The notes: generated by a model not told the origin, from the letters alone. A stretch of DNA of 64,000 nt from Thauera sp. 2A1 (GCF_009469595.2 NZ_SSXV01000020.1:28161-92160), one strand, 5' to 3'; shown: positions 42,662 to 51,593, counted from the stretch's first letter. Translations and numbers: made by a program.

Positions 42662-43900
42662 TCAGCCTTCGAAGCCGTCGCACTGGCCGGCCGTCTGGCC
42701 CCGTACCCAGTTGCGGTGCGCGTCCGGCGACGGACGGTTGTTCCCTTCGCATTGAAGATTGCCGTCGATCCGGTTGCGGCCGTCGAGCGCTCTCAGAAAG
42801 GCAACGAGCGCCGCCCTTTCTGCCGCGCTCAAGCCGAGCGGGGCGATCAGCGGACTCTGTTCCGGCGCGCCGCCGCCGCCGCGGTCATAGAACTCCACCA
42901 CCGCCTCGAGCGTGGGCAGCGAGCCGTCGTGCATGTAGGGCGCGGTGCGGGCGACGTCGCGCAGCATGGGCGTCTTGAAGGCCCAGCGATCGGCCGGGTC
43001 GCGGGTGATCTCGAAGCGACCGAGGTCGCTGCGCGGCGGTGCGCCGATGCTGCGCAGGGTCGCGGCATTCATTGGAGCGCTGACACCGGGCGCAAGCTCG
43101 ATTTCGACTTGCCGTGCCGGTTGGTCGCGCAGCCAACCGATGCCGGTGTTGTGGTAGCGGAAATCGGAAAACAGCGCGCTGCGCTCGCCGATCAGGTGGC
43201 AGGTGGCGCAGCGGCCCTTGCCGGTGAACACGGCGTACCCCAGTTTCTCTTCGGCGCTCAGCGCATCGGGGGCGCCTGCGTAGCGGTAGCGGTCGAAGCG
43301 CGAATCGCCCGACAGCAGCGTGCGCTCGAAGCTGGCCAGCGCTTCGCCCACGGTGTCGGCGCTGGCACTGCGTCCGGCGAAGGCGGCCTCGAAGCGGCCG
43401 GCATAGTCGGGCAGGGCGCGCAGATGGTCCAGCACATGGCCGATGGAAGGGTTGGCCATCTCGTCGGGTGCCAGCAGCGGGCCCCACACCTGGGTTTCGA
43501 GCGCCCCGTCGCGGCCGTCGTGGAACAGGCGCGGATGGTAGGCGACATCGAGCAGCGTGGGGGCGTTGCGGCGCACGCTGGCGCCTTCGTTGCCCACCGG
43601 GGTGCGCAACTCGTTCGACGTGAAGCCCTGCTCCGGCACGTGGCACATCGCGCACGACATCGTGCCGTTGAAGGACAGCCGCCGGTCGAAGAACAGCTTG
43701 CGGCCGAGTTCGATCTTCGCTGCGGTGGGCGGATTGTGCGCGGGGTAGGGCAGAGGCGGCAGGCCGAGCGGCACGGCAATCGACGCCGCTTGCGCCGCGC
43801 GCGGCGCTTGCGCAGGCGCGGCAGCGGAGGAGCACAGCAGGGCGCCGAGCAGCCCCAGCTCAGCGATCGGCCGTCTCCAGCAGCAGCGTCTCGATGTCAT
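42662..43900 (-). CDS. Di-heme cytochrome c peroxidase/MauG-like protein
   Basis: 412 residues with a signal peptide (LGLLGALLCSSAAAPAQA). Two heme c sites, CAMCH (83-87) and CATCH (231-235), with the family blocks ELGRKLFFDRRLS, FTSNELRTPVGNEG, GHVLDHLRALPDYAGRFEAAF and RDVARTAPYMHDGSLPTLEAVVEFYDRGGG. The start overlaps the SCO gene by 41 bp. Together with MtoX and SCO it makes the known methanethiol-oxidase operon, where MauG is thought to help mature MtoX. Confidence 0.9.
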   Translation of the reverse strand: MTSRRCCWRRPIAELGLLGALLCSSAAAPAQAPRAAQAASIAVPLGLPPLPYPAHNPPTAAKIELGRKLFFDRRLSFNGTMSCAMCHVPEQGFTSNELRTPVGNEGASVRRNAPTLLDVAYHPRLFHDGRDGALETQVWGPLLAPDEMANPSIGHVLDHLRALPDYAGRFEAAFAGRSASADTVGEALASFERTLLSGDSRFDRYRYAGAPDALSAEEKLGYAVFTGKGRCATCHLIGERSALFSDFRYHNTGIGWLRDQPARQVEIELAPGVSAPMNAATLRSIGAPPRSDLGRFEITRDPADRWAFKTPMLRDVARTAPYMHDGSLPTLEAVVEFYDRGGGGAPEQSPLIAPLGLSAAERAALVAFLRALDGRNRIDGNLQCEGNNRPSPDAHRNWVRGQTAGQCDGFEG

Positions 43901-44561
43901 TGAGCATCACCTCGGGCAGCAGGAAGGCGCTGGTGTAGATCTCGCGCACGCGCCCGCGGGCGTCGATCAGGAACAGCTTCAGCGTGTGGTTCAGCACGCG
44001 CGTGGGGCGCCCGTGCTCGTCGAGCTCCACCGCCACGTCCTGGCCGAGATCGTCCAGCAGCGGCTTCAGTTCCGTCACCGAACGCGTCGTCAGGAAGTGC
44101 CAGCGCAGCGGACTGGCCGGATCGGCCAGGGCGCCGGCGTAGCGCTTCATCGCTGCCGGGTCGTCGTTGGTCGGATCGAAGGACAGGCTCACCAGCCGCA
44201 CCTGGCGTGCTCGCTCGGGATTCTCGAGCAGACGTCGGCGCAGTGTCGTCATTGTCTCGAAGGCCAGCGGGCAGCCGATGGGATCGACGCAATAGGTGTA
44301 CATGAAGCACAACAGCGTGACCCGTCCGGTGGTGAAGCGCGAGAACGCCTGGCGTCGGCCGTCGATGTCCAGCACCAGCCCTTCCGGCACGCGCTGGATC
44401 GGCGGCAGGCCATAGCTGCCCGGCGGCGGTGCAACGAAGTCCTGCACTGGCGCTTTCGGCGCCATTTCGGGCGAGGCTGCACCATGGCCGAACGGGGCGA
44501 ACGACAGCGTGCACGCCGCTAGCAGCAGCGCACACGGCGTGCGCCGTGGAACCCCGATCAT
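43860..44561 (-). CDS. SCO1/SenC-like copper chaperone with widened Cys spacing
   Basis: 233 residues, signal peptide to ~residue 29. Thioredoxin-like SCO fold with FMYTYCVDPIGCPLAFETM and the later His in NHTLKLFLID. The normal CxxxC copper site is here C91-x5-C97. Context (mtoX, mauG) supports delivery of copper to MtoX. The spacing variation may be natural to the mtoX-linked subgroup. Confidence 0.82.
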   Translation of the reverse strand: MIGVPRRTPCALLLAACTLSFAPFGHGAASPEMAPKAPVQDFVAPPPGSYGLPPIQRVPEGLVLDIDGRRQAFSRFTTGRVTLLCFMYTYCVDPIGCPLAFETMTTLRRRLLENPERARQVRLVSLSFDPTNDDPAAMKRYAGALADPASPLRWHFLTTRSVTELKPLLDDLGQDVAVELDEHGRPTRVLNHTLKLFLIDARGRVREIYTSAFLLPEVMLNDIETLLLETADR

Positions 44562-44620
44562 GCGCGGAATCTTCGCGTTCCGGCCACCCGATTGCCGCCC
44601 GATCGCGCTGTGGCCATTGC

Positions 44621-45955
44621 TCACTGCCGCATCGACGCGACCCGCGGCGCGTCCTCGACCGACGCACGCGTGTCCGTCCTGGCCGAGAATTTCATGTGGT
44701 GCGCGCGGCCGAGGTTCAGCTTGTAGAAATCGATCGCAAACTGCTCGGTCAGCGCCTTGCCGTCCCAGTGATACAGCTTCAGGAACTGTTCGTCGTCGGC
44801 GCCTCGCTTGTCCCAGTTGCCCAGCAGGCTGCTGGTAAAATACACCCGCTTGCCGTCCCAGCTCTGGCTCACCATGTTCACCTGCCTGCCGATCACCTTC
44901 TCGTAGGTCTGCACCGGCGCTTCCGGGTTGGTGAGGTCGAAGTAGCGCGCCTTGCCGTCCATGAAGGTGTTCACCCACAGGCCCTTCGCGTCGGCGGTGA
45001 TGGAAATGTCCACCGGCAGCGGGATCGTCGACGGGTCGCCGACGTCGGCCACGGCCCTGGCCTGCCATTCTCCGGCGGCGTCCTGCTTCACCAGTACCAG
45101 TTTGGAGGTCAGCGCCGTGGCGGTGATGGCCCAGTTGTCGCCGGCCTTCAGCGACCAGCGGATCTCCAGCGGCGAGCCCGGTACGCTCATCACCTTCTCC
45201 GGCTTCATCGCCTTGAGGTTCCACATCACCATGGTGTTGCCGAAGCGCTTCATCGCCTCGGCATCCTGAACCAGCTTGCCGAAATCCATCATGTAGTTGT
45301 TCCAGCCGGTGAAGCTGGAGGTGAGTAGCGCGTTCTTCTGCGGGTTGATGCCGATATCGTAGCCATAGCCGTCCGCCGCCACGCCGTTGTGCGCGCCGGT
45401 GGGCATGTCGTACTTGGCGACGAATTCGCCCTTGTTGTTGTACACGGCCATGCCGGTGCGTCCGCCGTGGTCCTGCGTGTTCGACAGCCCCTGCACCAGC
45501 ATGCGGCCGGGCAGGGCGTAGAAGGTGTGGGGGCCGACGAAGCCGGTCCTGTCGGCGAAGTCGACGATCGTGCGCACCAGCCTTGGCTTGCCAGGGTTGC
45601 TGCCGATGTCGAAGACGAAGATCTTGTTGTCGTCCAGCCGGCCCGCCCACAGGTAGCGGCGATCGTCGGTGAAGCCGCCGTGGTGCGCTTCGCCACGCCC
45701 GCCCACGCTCAGCGTGTGGACCACCTTGCCGTAGTCCTTCGACTTCGGATTCACGTCGACGGTCACCAACTTGTCGGATTCGTCGCCCATGCCCTTCACG
45801 CCCAGCGTCCATACATGGACAAAATCTTCCTGGCCCTTGATCAGGGTGCTCAGGTAGGGCGAGTTGCAGGTTTCGTCGGCGGCAACCGGCGTCGTCGCGA
45901 ACAGCGCCAGCAGCATCGACGTTGCCAGTGCCGTCGGGGTAGGCAACTTCTTCAT
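44621..45955 (-). CDS. mtoX: Methanethiol oxidase (SBP56/selenium-binding family)
   Basis: 444 residues with a signal peptide (MLLALFATTPVAA), so periplasmic like bacterial MtoX. The beta-propeller family blocks are seen: GRGEAHHGGFTDDRRYLWAGRLDDNKIFVFDI, GPHTFYALPGRMLVQGLSN, GAHNGVAADGYGYDIGINPQKNALLTSSFTGWNN and GRAHHMKFS. The His-rich stretches (EAHHGG, RAHHMK) are candidate copper ligands. MtoX oxidises methanethiol to formaldehyde, H2S and H2O2. The gene heads an operon with SCO and MauG-like genes, the arrangement described for Hyphomicrobium mtoX. Confidence 0.9.
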   Translation of the reverse strand: MKKLPTPTALATSMLLALFATTPVAADETCNSPYLSTLIKGQEDFVHVWTLGVKGMGDESDKLVTVDVNPKSKDYGKVVHTLSVGGRGEAHHGGFTDDRRYLWAGRLDDNKIFVFDIGSNPGKPRLVRTIVDFADRTGFVGPHTFYALPGRMLVQGLSNTQDHGGRTGMAVYNNKGEFVAKYDMPTGAHNGVAADGYGYDIGINPQKNALLTSSFTGWNNYMMDFGKLVQDAEAMKRFGNTMVMWNLKAMKPEKVMSVPGSPLEIRWSLKAGDNWAITATALTSKLVLVKQDAAGEWQARAVADVGDPSTIPLPVDISITADAKGLWVNTFMDGKARYFDLTNPEAPVQTYEKVIGRQVNMVSQSWDGKRVYFTSSLLGNWDKRGADDEQFLKLYHWDGKALTEQFAIDFYKLNLGRAHHMKFSARTDTRASVEDAPRVASMRQ

Positions 45956-46089
45956 TGCACGTCTCCTTCTCTGTCGGGATCAAAACGCCAGCCATGCGTG
46001 GAGACGGGATCTGCTATCCGCAAGGCATGGCCAGGCGGTCGTGCTTTGACCGTAGAAGCCCTTGCGCCGGGTGTCAATGCCGCTCACGA

Positions 46090-46122
46090 GTTTGTCGAGA
46101 TTTATTTATAATCTCGACAAAC
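46090..46122. promoter_or_regulatory. 33-bp palindrome between mtoX and the MHS transporter
   Basis: GTTTGTCGAGATT-7-AATCTCGACAAAC, perfect 13-bp arms with an AT-rich centre that contains TATAAT on the plus strand (46107-46112). It lies 135 bp before mtoX and 76 bp before the transporter, in the shared divergent promoter. Its TTGTC...GACAA ends are GntR-operator-like. A shared operator is the simplest reading. Confidence 0.65.
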
Positions 46123-46197
46123 AGGATTGGGTCGCGCAGGTTCTGCCGATTCAAACGCCGGCGATTTCCCGCCGCACCCGACACTCGAGGAAAACCA

Positions 46198-47523
46198 ATG
46201 AATCAAGCCTCCGCAGGCGCCAGCGCCCTACCGATCACGTCGGCCGAAGACATCGGCCAGCGCACCCGCATGCGCGCGCTGGCGGGCAGCGCCATCGGCA
46301 GTGCGGTGGAGTGGTACGACTACTTCCTGTACGGCACCATGGCCAGCATCATCTTCGGCCGCCTGTTCTTTCCGTCGGCAGACAAGACCACCGAAACCCT
46401 GCTGTCCCTGGCCTCGTTTGCGCTCGCCTTCGTCGTGCGTCCGCTGGGCGGCATCCTGTTCAGCCACATCGGCGACAGGATCGGACGCAAGAAGACCCTG
46501 GTGATGACGCTGTCGCTGATGGGCGCGTCCACCGCGTGTATGGGTCTGCTGCCCGATCATGCCGCCATCGGCGTGTGGGCCGGCGTCCTGCTCACCCTGC
46601 TGCGCCTGATCCAGGGCCTGGCACTGGGCGGCGAATGGGGCGGCGGCCTGCTGCTGGCGGTGGAATACGCGCCCAAGGCCAAGCGGGGCTTCTACGGTGC
46701 CGTGCCGCAGGTGGGGGCGCTGATCGGCCTCGCGCTGGGCAACTTCACCGTCGCCGGCATGAACGCCATCCTGACCGAGGAGCAGTTCCTGTCGTGGGGC
46801 TGGCGCATTCCCTTCCTGCTGTCGATCCTGCTGGTGCTGTTCGGCCTGTGGGTGCGCAAGGCGGTCGATGAGACGCCGTCGTTCCAGAAGGTGCGCGCCG
46901 GCGGCCACACCGCCAAGCTGCCGATCGCCGAGACGCTGAGCAAGCACGGCCGGGCGGTGCTGGTCACCATCGGCGCCAAGTTCATCGAGACCTCCACCTT
47001 CTTCCTGTTCGCCACCTTCACCGTGTCGTACGCGGTGTCGCTCGGCTACACGCGGGCGCAGGCGCTCAATGCGGTGCTGGTCGCCGCCCTCGTGGCGATC
47101 CCGGTGATGCTGTTCATGGGCGCGCTGTCGGACCGCATCGGCCGCAAGAAGCTGTTCGCCGTCGGCACCGTGCTGGTGATGATCTACATCCTCCCCTTCC
47201 TGTGGATGGTGAACCAGAAGGATCCGCTGCTGCTGACCATCGCCACCGTCGTCGGCTTCGGCGTCATCTGGTCCATGTACGGCGCCGTGCTGGGCACCTT
47301 CTTCGCCGAGAGCTACACCGCCGACGTGCGCTACACCGGCGCCTCGCTCGGCTACCAGATCGGCGCGGCGCTGGTCGGCGGCCCCGCGCCGCTGATCGCC
47401 ACCGCCCTGCTTGCGGCCTATGCCAGCTATGTGCCGGTGGGCATCTTCATAATCGTCTGCGGCCTGATCTCGCTGCTGGCGATCTCCTTCGCCAAGGAGC
47501 GGGCGGGCGCCGATCTGGACTGA
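46198..47523 (+). CDS. MHS-family MFS metabolite:H+ symporter
   Basis: 441 residues, twelve helices. N-terminus RMRALAGSAIGSAVEWYDYFLYGTMASIIFG and HIGDRIGRKKTLVMTLSLMG identify the metabolite:H+ symporter (ProP/ShiA/KgtP-like) group; GALSDRIGRKKLFAVG is the second motif A. It takes up small organic acids, betaines or similar. Its divergence from mtoX around a common palindrome suggests a substrate linked to methylated sulfur compounds, which is inference. Confidence 0.88.
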   Translation: MNQASAGASALPITSAEDIGQRTRMRALAGSAIGSAVEWYDYFLYGTMASIIFGRLFFPSADKTTETLLSLASFALAFVVRPLGGILFSHIGDRIGRKKTLVMTLSLMGASTACMGLLPDHAAIGVWAGVLLTLLRLIQGLALGGEWGGGLLLAVEYAPKAKRGFYGAVPQVGALIGLALGNFTVAGMNAILTEEQFLSWGWRIPFLLSILLVLFGLWVRKAVDETPSFQKVRAGGHTAKLPIAETLSKHGRAVLVTIGAKFIETSTFFLFATFTVSYAVSLGYTRAQALNAVLVAALVAIPVMLFMGALSDRIGRKKLFAVGTVLVMIYILPFLWMVNQKDPLLLTIATVVGFGVIWSMYGAVLGTFFAESYTADVRYTGASLGYQIGAALVGGPAPLIATALLAAYASYVPVGIFIIVCGLISLLAISFAKERAGADLD

Positions 47524-47700
47524 CGCGCCCCGGCAGGCGCGCGGCCGGCGAGACCGATGCCAGGCAGCGCGAGGCAGCCAGGCTCGGGAACGGTCGAGCG
47601 CTGCAGGAAGCCGCGAATCTCGCCGGCCGGGAAGGCGGTCGTGTGGATGTTGAAGTCGACGGAGCCTGTGCTGGTCGCGCCCGGCGCTTCCGGGCTCAGG
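47524..47700 (-). pseudogene. CHRD-domain/PEP-CTERM protein, C-terminal remnant
   Basis: On the minus strand one frame reads SVDFNIHTTAFPAGEIRGFLQ followed by VPEPGCLALPGIGLAG. The first part is the end of a CHRD domain (HTxxxPxGEIRG). The second is a PEP-CTERM sorting signal (VPEPGxLALLGxGLAG). The frame is preceded by a TAA and no start exists, so the bulk of the gene is gone. PEP-CTERM proteins are exported to the outer surface by the exosortase/EPS pathway common in Rhodocyclales. Confidence 0.65.
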
Positions 47701-47922
47701 CTCGCTGTTTAACTTCATCGTTCCCTTCAGGGCTTACCAATCCGTACCTGCTTGCCTTTCAGAAGCTGCCTTCCTAATGTGCATGAAGCATTCGAGAATG
47801 CGAATCACACGCGAAGCTGACGATTGGCAGTACGGGTACGCTCACCAATGGCCAGAAGCGACCTGTGCCGAGTTCGTTCGCGGCGGTTCAACAAGAAGAC
47901 CATTCCTGTCCAGGAGACTGTA

Positions 47923-48333
47923 ATGCTCGATTCACTCAGAACCCCGATGACTGTCGTGGGACGGATTCTGCTTGCGCTGATGTTCGTGCTGGCCGGCGTC
48001 GGCAAGCTGACCAACGTCGGTGGGACGGCCGCCTACATGGGTAGCGCCGGGTTGCCGGCTCTCCCGGCGCTGGCGGTGCTGGTCGGACTGATCGAACTTT
48101 TTGGCGGCCTCGCCGTCGCAAGCGGATTCCTCGCACGCTGGGCAGCGCTGGGATTGGCCGTATTCACCGTCGTGGCGAGCCTCATGTTCCACCGCTACTG
48201 GTCGCTGCCGGCGGACCAGCAGATGGTCCAGCAACTGCTGTTCATGAAGAACATGGCTGCGGCCGGCGGCCTGCTCATCCTCGCCGCCCTGGGGCCCGGG
48301 CCGGCGAGTCTGGGTGGCAAGTCAAACGTTTGA
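47923..48333 (+). CDS. DoxX-family membrane protein
   Basis: 136 residues from ATG 47923, four membrane helices. The family blocks VVGRILLALMFVLAGVGKLTN, YMGSAGLPALPALAVLVGLIELFGGLAVASGFLARWAALGLAVFTVVASLMFHRYW and FMKNMAAAGGLLILA are present. DoxX-like proteins accompany redox or thiol-stress genes. Next to it are a wrbA remnant and a pirin, a trio that often travels together (DoxX, NAD(P)H:quinone oxidoreductase, pirin). Confidence 0.88.
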   Translation: MLDSLRTPMTVVGRILLALMFVLAGVGKLTNVGGTAAYMGSAGLPALPALAVLVGLIELFGGLAVASGFLARWAALGLAVFTVVASLMFHRYWSLPADQQMVQQLLFMKNMAAAGGLLILAALGPGPASLGGKSNV

Positions 48334-48397
48334 AGCGAGCCGGAACGAGATCGGCTGACGTCGGTGCGACGCCGTCAACAGCGCCGTGCGGACGGCA

Positions 48398-48472
48398 GGA
48401 AGCGCCCTGTTCACGAGCTTCCACACCACCCTGCTGCACCACGGCATGATCATCGTCGGTGTGCCGTATTCG
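48398..48472 (+). pseudogene. wrbA: wrbA (NAD(P)H:quinone oxidoreductase) internal remnant
   Basis: Encodes ALFTSFHTTLLHHGMIIVGVPYSE, the highly conserved central block of WrbA-type flavoproteins (TSFHTTLLHHGMIxVGVPYS). The N-terminal flavodoxin part and the rest of the protein are absent, and the neighbouring sequence is unrelated. It is an internal fragment left after deletions on both sides. Confidence 0.7.
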
Positions 48473-48587
48473 GAAACGCGCCAGCCACGCTTCATGGACG
48501 CCCTGCAGCGGATGCGCCGACAGCCAGCCAGCGGCGAGCAGCCGTCGGGCAGCCTCGGACACGCCATCACGGCGGGTGCGGCGTGGA

Positions 48588-49307
48588 TCAGTAATGCGGC
48601 GTCTCGTTGGGCCGCAGGTCGAACAGCAGCACTTCGGCCCGATCGCCGTTGGCGAAGTCGATGGTGCGCGGATTGCGCAGCTTGAGCGCGTCGCCGGCGA
48701 CGAGGCGCTGCCCGCCGACGTCGAGGGAACCGCGCGCGACGTGGACATAGGCGAAACGGTTGGCCGGCATCTCGAAGCGCTGGACTTCGTCGCCATCGAA
48801 CAGTCCGGCATACACACGGGTGTCCTGATACACCGACAGCGAATTGTCGGCGCCGTCGGGTGAGATGATCAGCCGCAGCCGGCCGCGCTTGTCGGCCGGG
48901 GCGAAGTGCCGCTGCTGGTAGCGCGGCTCGACACCCTTGCGGTCGGGTACGATCCATATCTGCAGGAAATGCACGAGACCGTTGCGCGAGGCGTTGTATT
49001 CGCTGTGACGCACGCCGGTGCCGGCGCTCATCATCTGCACATCGCCCGGACGGATCACCGAGCCGGTACCCATGGAATCCCTGTGCTCGAGCGCGCCGTC
49101 GAGGACGTACGAGAAGATCTCCATGTCGCGGTGGCCATGGGTGTCGAAGCCGCGACCGGGGCGCACGTGGTCCTCGTTGATCACGAGCAGGTCGGAGAAC
49201 CCCATGTGTTCGGGGTCGTAGTAGCTGCCGAAGGAGAAGCTGTGCAGCGAATGTAGCCAGCCGAAATTCGCAAGACCGCGTGCGGCGGCCGGTCTGAGTT
49301 CCATCAT
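48588..49307 (-). CDS. Pirin-family protein (YhaK-like)
   Basis: 239 residues from ATG 49307 (a second ATG follows directly at 49304). Cupin metal site: GRGFDTHGHRDMEIFSYVLDGALEHRDSMG and PGDVQMMSAGTGVRHSEYNAS, with the His-x-His and Glu/His ligands of YhaK-type pirins. N-terminus LHSLHSFSFGSYYDPEHMGFSDLLVINED is typical. It is probably redox-responsive. It lies on the minus strand with the two YceI genes. Confidence 0.92.
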   Translation of the reverse strand: MMELRPAAARGLANFGWLHSLHSFSFGSYYDPEHMGFSDLLVINEDHVRPGRGFDTHGHRDMEIFSYVLDGALEHRDSMGTGSVIRPGDVQMMSAGTGVRHSEYNASRNGLVHFLQIWIVPDRKGVEPRYQQRHFAPADKRGRLRLIISPDGADNSLSVYQDTRVYAGLFDGDEVQRFEMPANRFAYVHVARGSLDVGGQRLVAGDALKLRNPRTIDFANGDRAEVLLFDLRPNETPHY

Positions 49308-49382
49308 GTGCGCATCCTCCTCGCGGTTTGCGTTTGCTTGTCGGGCAGGCATCCCCGCAGGGCGCCCGCCCAGCCTCGGGCC

Positions 49383-49961
49383 TCAGCCCTTGATCGCTTC
49401 CAGCGACACGGTGATGGTCACGTCGTCGCCCACGTGCGGCGCGTACTTGCCGGCGTTGAACTCGGTGCGCTTGATCACGACGGTGGCGTCGGCGCCGATG
49501 GCGTCCTTCTTCAGCATCGGGTGCGGCATGTTGATGAAGTTGGTGACTTTCAGCGTCACCGGCTTGGTTACGCCCTTGATCGTCAGGTTGCCGTCGATGC
49601 TCGCCGGCTTGTCGCCGGCGAAGTTCACCTTGGTCGACTTGAAGGTGGCGGTCGGGTACTTGGCGGTGTCGAGGAAGTCCTCGCCCTGGATGTGCTCGTT
49701 GAAGGTGTCGTAGCCGGTGTTGACCGACTTCATGTCGATCGTGATGTCGACCGAACCGGTCTTGGCCGCCTTGTCCAGCACGACGGTGCCGGTGGTCTTG
49801 TCGAACTTCGACAACTGCGTCGACATGCCGAAATGGCTGTACGAGAAGCGCGGGAAGGTGTGGGTGCCGTCGACCGAGTAGGTTTCCGGTGCAGCGAACG
49901 CCGGTGTGGCGGCAGCGGCGGCGATGATGAGGGCGGCGGAGAGTTTGGCGATGCGGTTCAT
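49383..49961 (-). CDS. YceI-family periplasmic protein 1
   Basis: 192 residues with a signal peptide (LSAALIIAAAAATPAFA). Lipocalin-like YceI fold: YSVDGTHTFPRFSYSHFGMSTQLSKF, TGSVDITIDMKSVNTGYDTFNEHIQGEDFLDTAKYPTATFKSTKV and GNLTIKGVTKPVTLKV. YceI proteins bind polyprenoid/quinone-like lipids. A second YceI gene lies 57 bp upstream; they are only moderately alike, so not a recent duplication. Confidence 0.93.
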   Translation of the reverse strand: MNRIAKLSAALIIAAAAATPAFAAPETYSVDGTHTFPRFSYSHFGMSTQLSKFDKTTGTVVLDKAAKTGSVDITIDMKSVNTGYDTFNEHIQGEDFLDTAKYPTATFKSTKVNFAGDKPASIDGNLTIKGVTKPVTLKVTNFINMPHPMLKKDAIGADATVVIKRTEFNAGKYAPHVGDDVTITVSLEAIKG

Positions 49962-50018
49962 GGATTTGTCCTCTTTGGATGAAGAAGTGGAGCGGGTTGG
50001 GGGTTTGAGGGAGGGTTT

Positions 50019-50576
50019 TTACTTGGCTGCAGCGGCGATGCGGAACTTGATCACCACGTCATTGGCGACGATGTCGAAGGCCTTCCAGGCGCCTTCGCCG
50101 ATCGAGAAATCGCCGCGCTTGATGGTCAGGCTGCCGTCGAACACGCCGGCGTTGCCCTGCGGCGTGAAGGTGGCGGGCACCACGACGTCCTTGGTCGTGC
50201 CCTTGATCGTCAGCTTGCCGGCCACTTCGTACTTGTTGCCGCCCAGGGCCTTGACGGCGGTCGATTCGAAGCGGGCGGTGGGGAAGGCCTTGGTGTTGAA
50301 CCAGGTCTTGGCCGCCACCTCGGCGTCGCCCTCCGAACTGCCGGTATCGACGCTGGCCAGGTCGACATCGATCGCGGCCCGGGCCGCAGTCGGCGCTGCC
50401 GGGTCGAACCTGAGCTGGCTGGCGAATTTCTTGAACCGGCCGTCCATGGACACGCCCATCTGCTGATAGCCGAAGGCGATCTGGCTCTTGTCCGCCTGGA
50501 CCTGGCTGTATTCCACGGCGTGGGCGCCGCCGGCAAGGGCGAGTGTCGAGAGAAGTGCGAGCGCGATGCGTTTCAT
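50019..50576 (-). CDS. YceI-family periplasmic protein 2
   Basis: 185 residues from ATG 50576, signal peptide LALLSTLALAGGAHA. YceI pattern: YSQVQADKSQIAFGYQQMGVSMDGRFKKFASQLRFDP, SSEGDAEVAAKTWFNTKAFPTARFESTAVK and GKLTIKGTTKDVVVPATF. It is first in the two-gene yceI unit and divergent from a LysR regulator, which probably controls it. Confidence 0.92.
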   Translation of the reverse strand: MKRIALALLSTLALAGGAHAVEYSQVQADKSQIAFGYQQMGVSMDGRFKKFASQLRFDPAAPTAARAAIDVDLASVDTGSSEGDAEVAAKTWFNTKAFPTARFESTAVKALGGNKYEVAGKLTIKGTTKDVVVPATFTPQGNAGVFDGSLTIKRGDFSIGEGAWKAFDIVANDVVIKFRIAAAAK

Positions 50577-50673
50577 GATGGTTTGTCCTCTGGCGGCCTG
50601 TGCGGACCGCGATCCGTGCGATTGCGATGGGCGTACTTTAGTCCGCCGAAGCGGAGCGAAATAGGCCACAATC

Positions 50674-50690
50674 GGCAAATCACCATTGCC
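50674..50690. promoter_or_regulatory. GGCAA-N7-TTGCC inverted repeat at the LysR/yceI junction
   Basis: A 17-bp inverted repeat 12 bp before the LysR start in the divergent region. Its form fits a LysR-type site; it may mediate autoregulation. Confidence 0.5.
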
Positions 50691-50702
50691 ACAAAAGCAA
50701 CA

Positions 50703-51593
50703 ATGAACCGACTGGATGCGATGAATCTGTTCGTGCGGGTGGCCGATCTGGGCAGCTTTGCGGCCGTGGCCAACCAGCTCGGTGTGGCGCGCTCGGTGGT
50801 GACGCGCCAGATCGCGGCGCTCGAGGAGCATCTGGGCGTGAAACTGATGGTGCGCACGACGCGGCAACTGACGCTGACCACGGCAGGAACGAGCTACCTG
50901 CAGAAATGCCGCACCATCCTGGACCTGATCGACGCGGCCGAGGCCGACGTGATGGAAGAGCGGCTGACCCCGCGCGGCAACCTGCGCGTCAGCCTGCCGC
51001 TGAGTTTCGGCCTCAAGCGCATCGCGCCCTTGCTGCCGGACTTTCTCAAGCGCTACCCCGACATCAGCCTTGCGCTGGATTTCACCGATCGCCACGTCAA
51101 TCTGATCGACGAAGGCGTCGATCTGTCCGTCCGCATCACGCCACGGCTCGATCCGGGCGATGTCGCGCGCAAGCTCAGCGAAATGCGCCTGCTGGCGGTC
51201 GCGGCGCCCGCCTATCTGGCGCAGCACGGGCGCCCGGCGGATCCGTCCGAGTTGTCGGCGCACGCCTGCCTGGGCTACTCACCAAAGGCGAACAACCGCC
51301 CGTTGACCTTCCAGATCGACGGCCAGACGGAGAACATCTACCTGCCCTTCCGCCTGCAGGCCAACAACGGCGATGCGCTGGCCGAAGCCGCCGCGCAGGG
51401 GCTGGGCATCACGCTGCAGCCGGATTTCATCGTGGCGGACTACCTGGCCAGCGGCGCGCTCGAACCCGTGCTCGAGCGCTTCGAGCCGCCGCCGCTGGGC
51501 ATCTATGCGATGCTGCCGAGCAACCGCTACCTGCCGCATCGCGTGCGGGCGCTTATCGACTTCCTCGCCGCTGCACTGGGGCAGGGCGCCTGA
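50703..51593 (+). CDS. LysR-family regulator
   Basis: 296 residues. N-terminal helix-turn-helix MNRLDAMNLFVRVADLGSFAAVANQLGVARSVVTRQIAALEEHLGVKLMVRTTRQLTLT and a type-2 periplasmic-binding effector domain. The Ser in the usual SxS recognition helix reads VARSVVTRQI, as in the DmlR/AaeR-like group. It is divergent from the two yceI genes, its likely targets. Confidence 0.92.
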   Translation: MNRLDAMNLFVRVADLGSFAAVANQLGVARSVVTRQIAALEEHLGVKLMVRTTRQLTLTTAGTSYLQKCRTILDLIDAAEADVMEERLTPRGNLRVSLPLSFGLKRIAPLLPDFLKRYPDISLALDFTDRHVNLIDEGVDLSVRITPRLDPGDVARKLSEMRLLAVAAPAYLAQHGRPADPSELSAHACLGYSPKANNRPLTFQIDGQTENIYLPFRLQANNGDALAEAAAQGLGITLQPDFIVADYLASGALEPVLERFEPPPLGIYAMLPSNRYLPHRVRALIDFLAAALGQGA

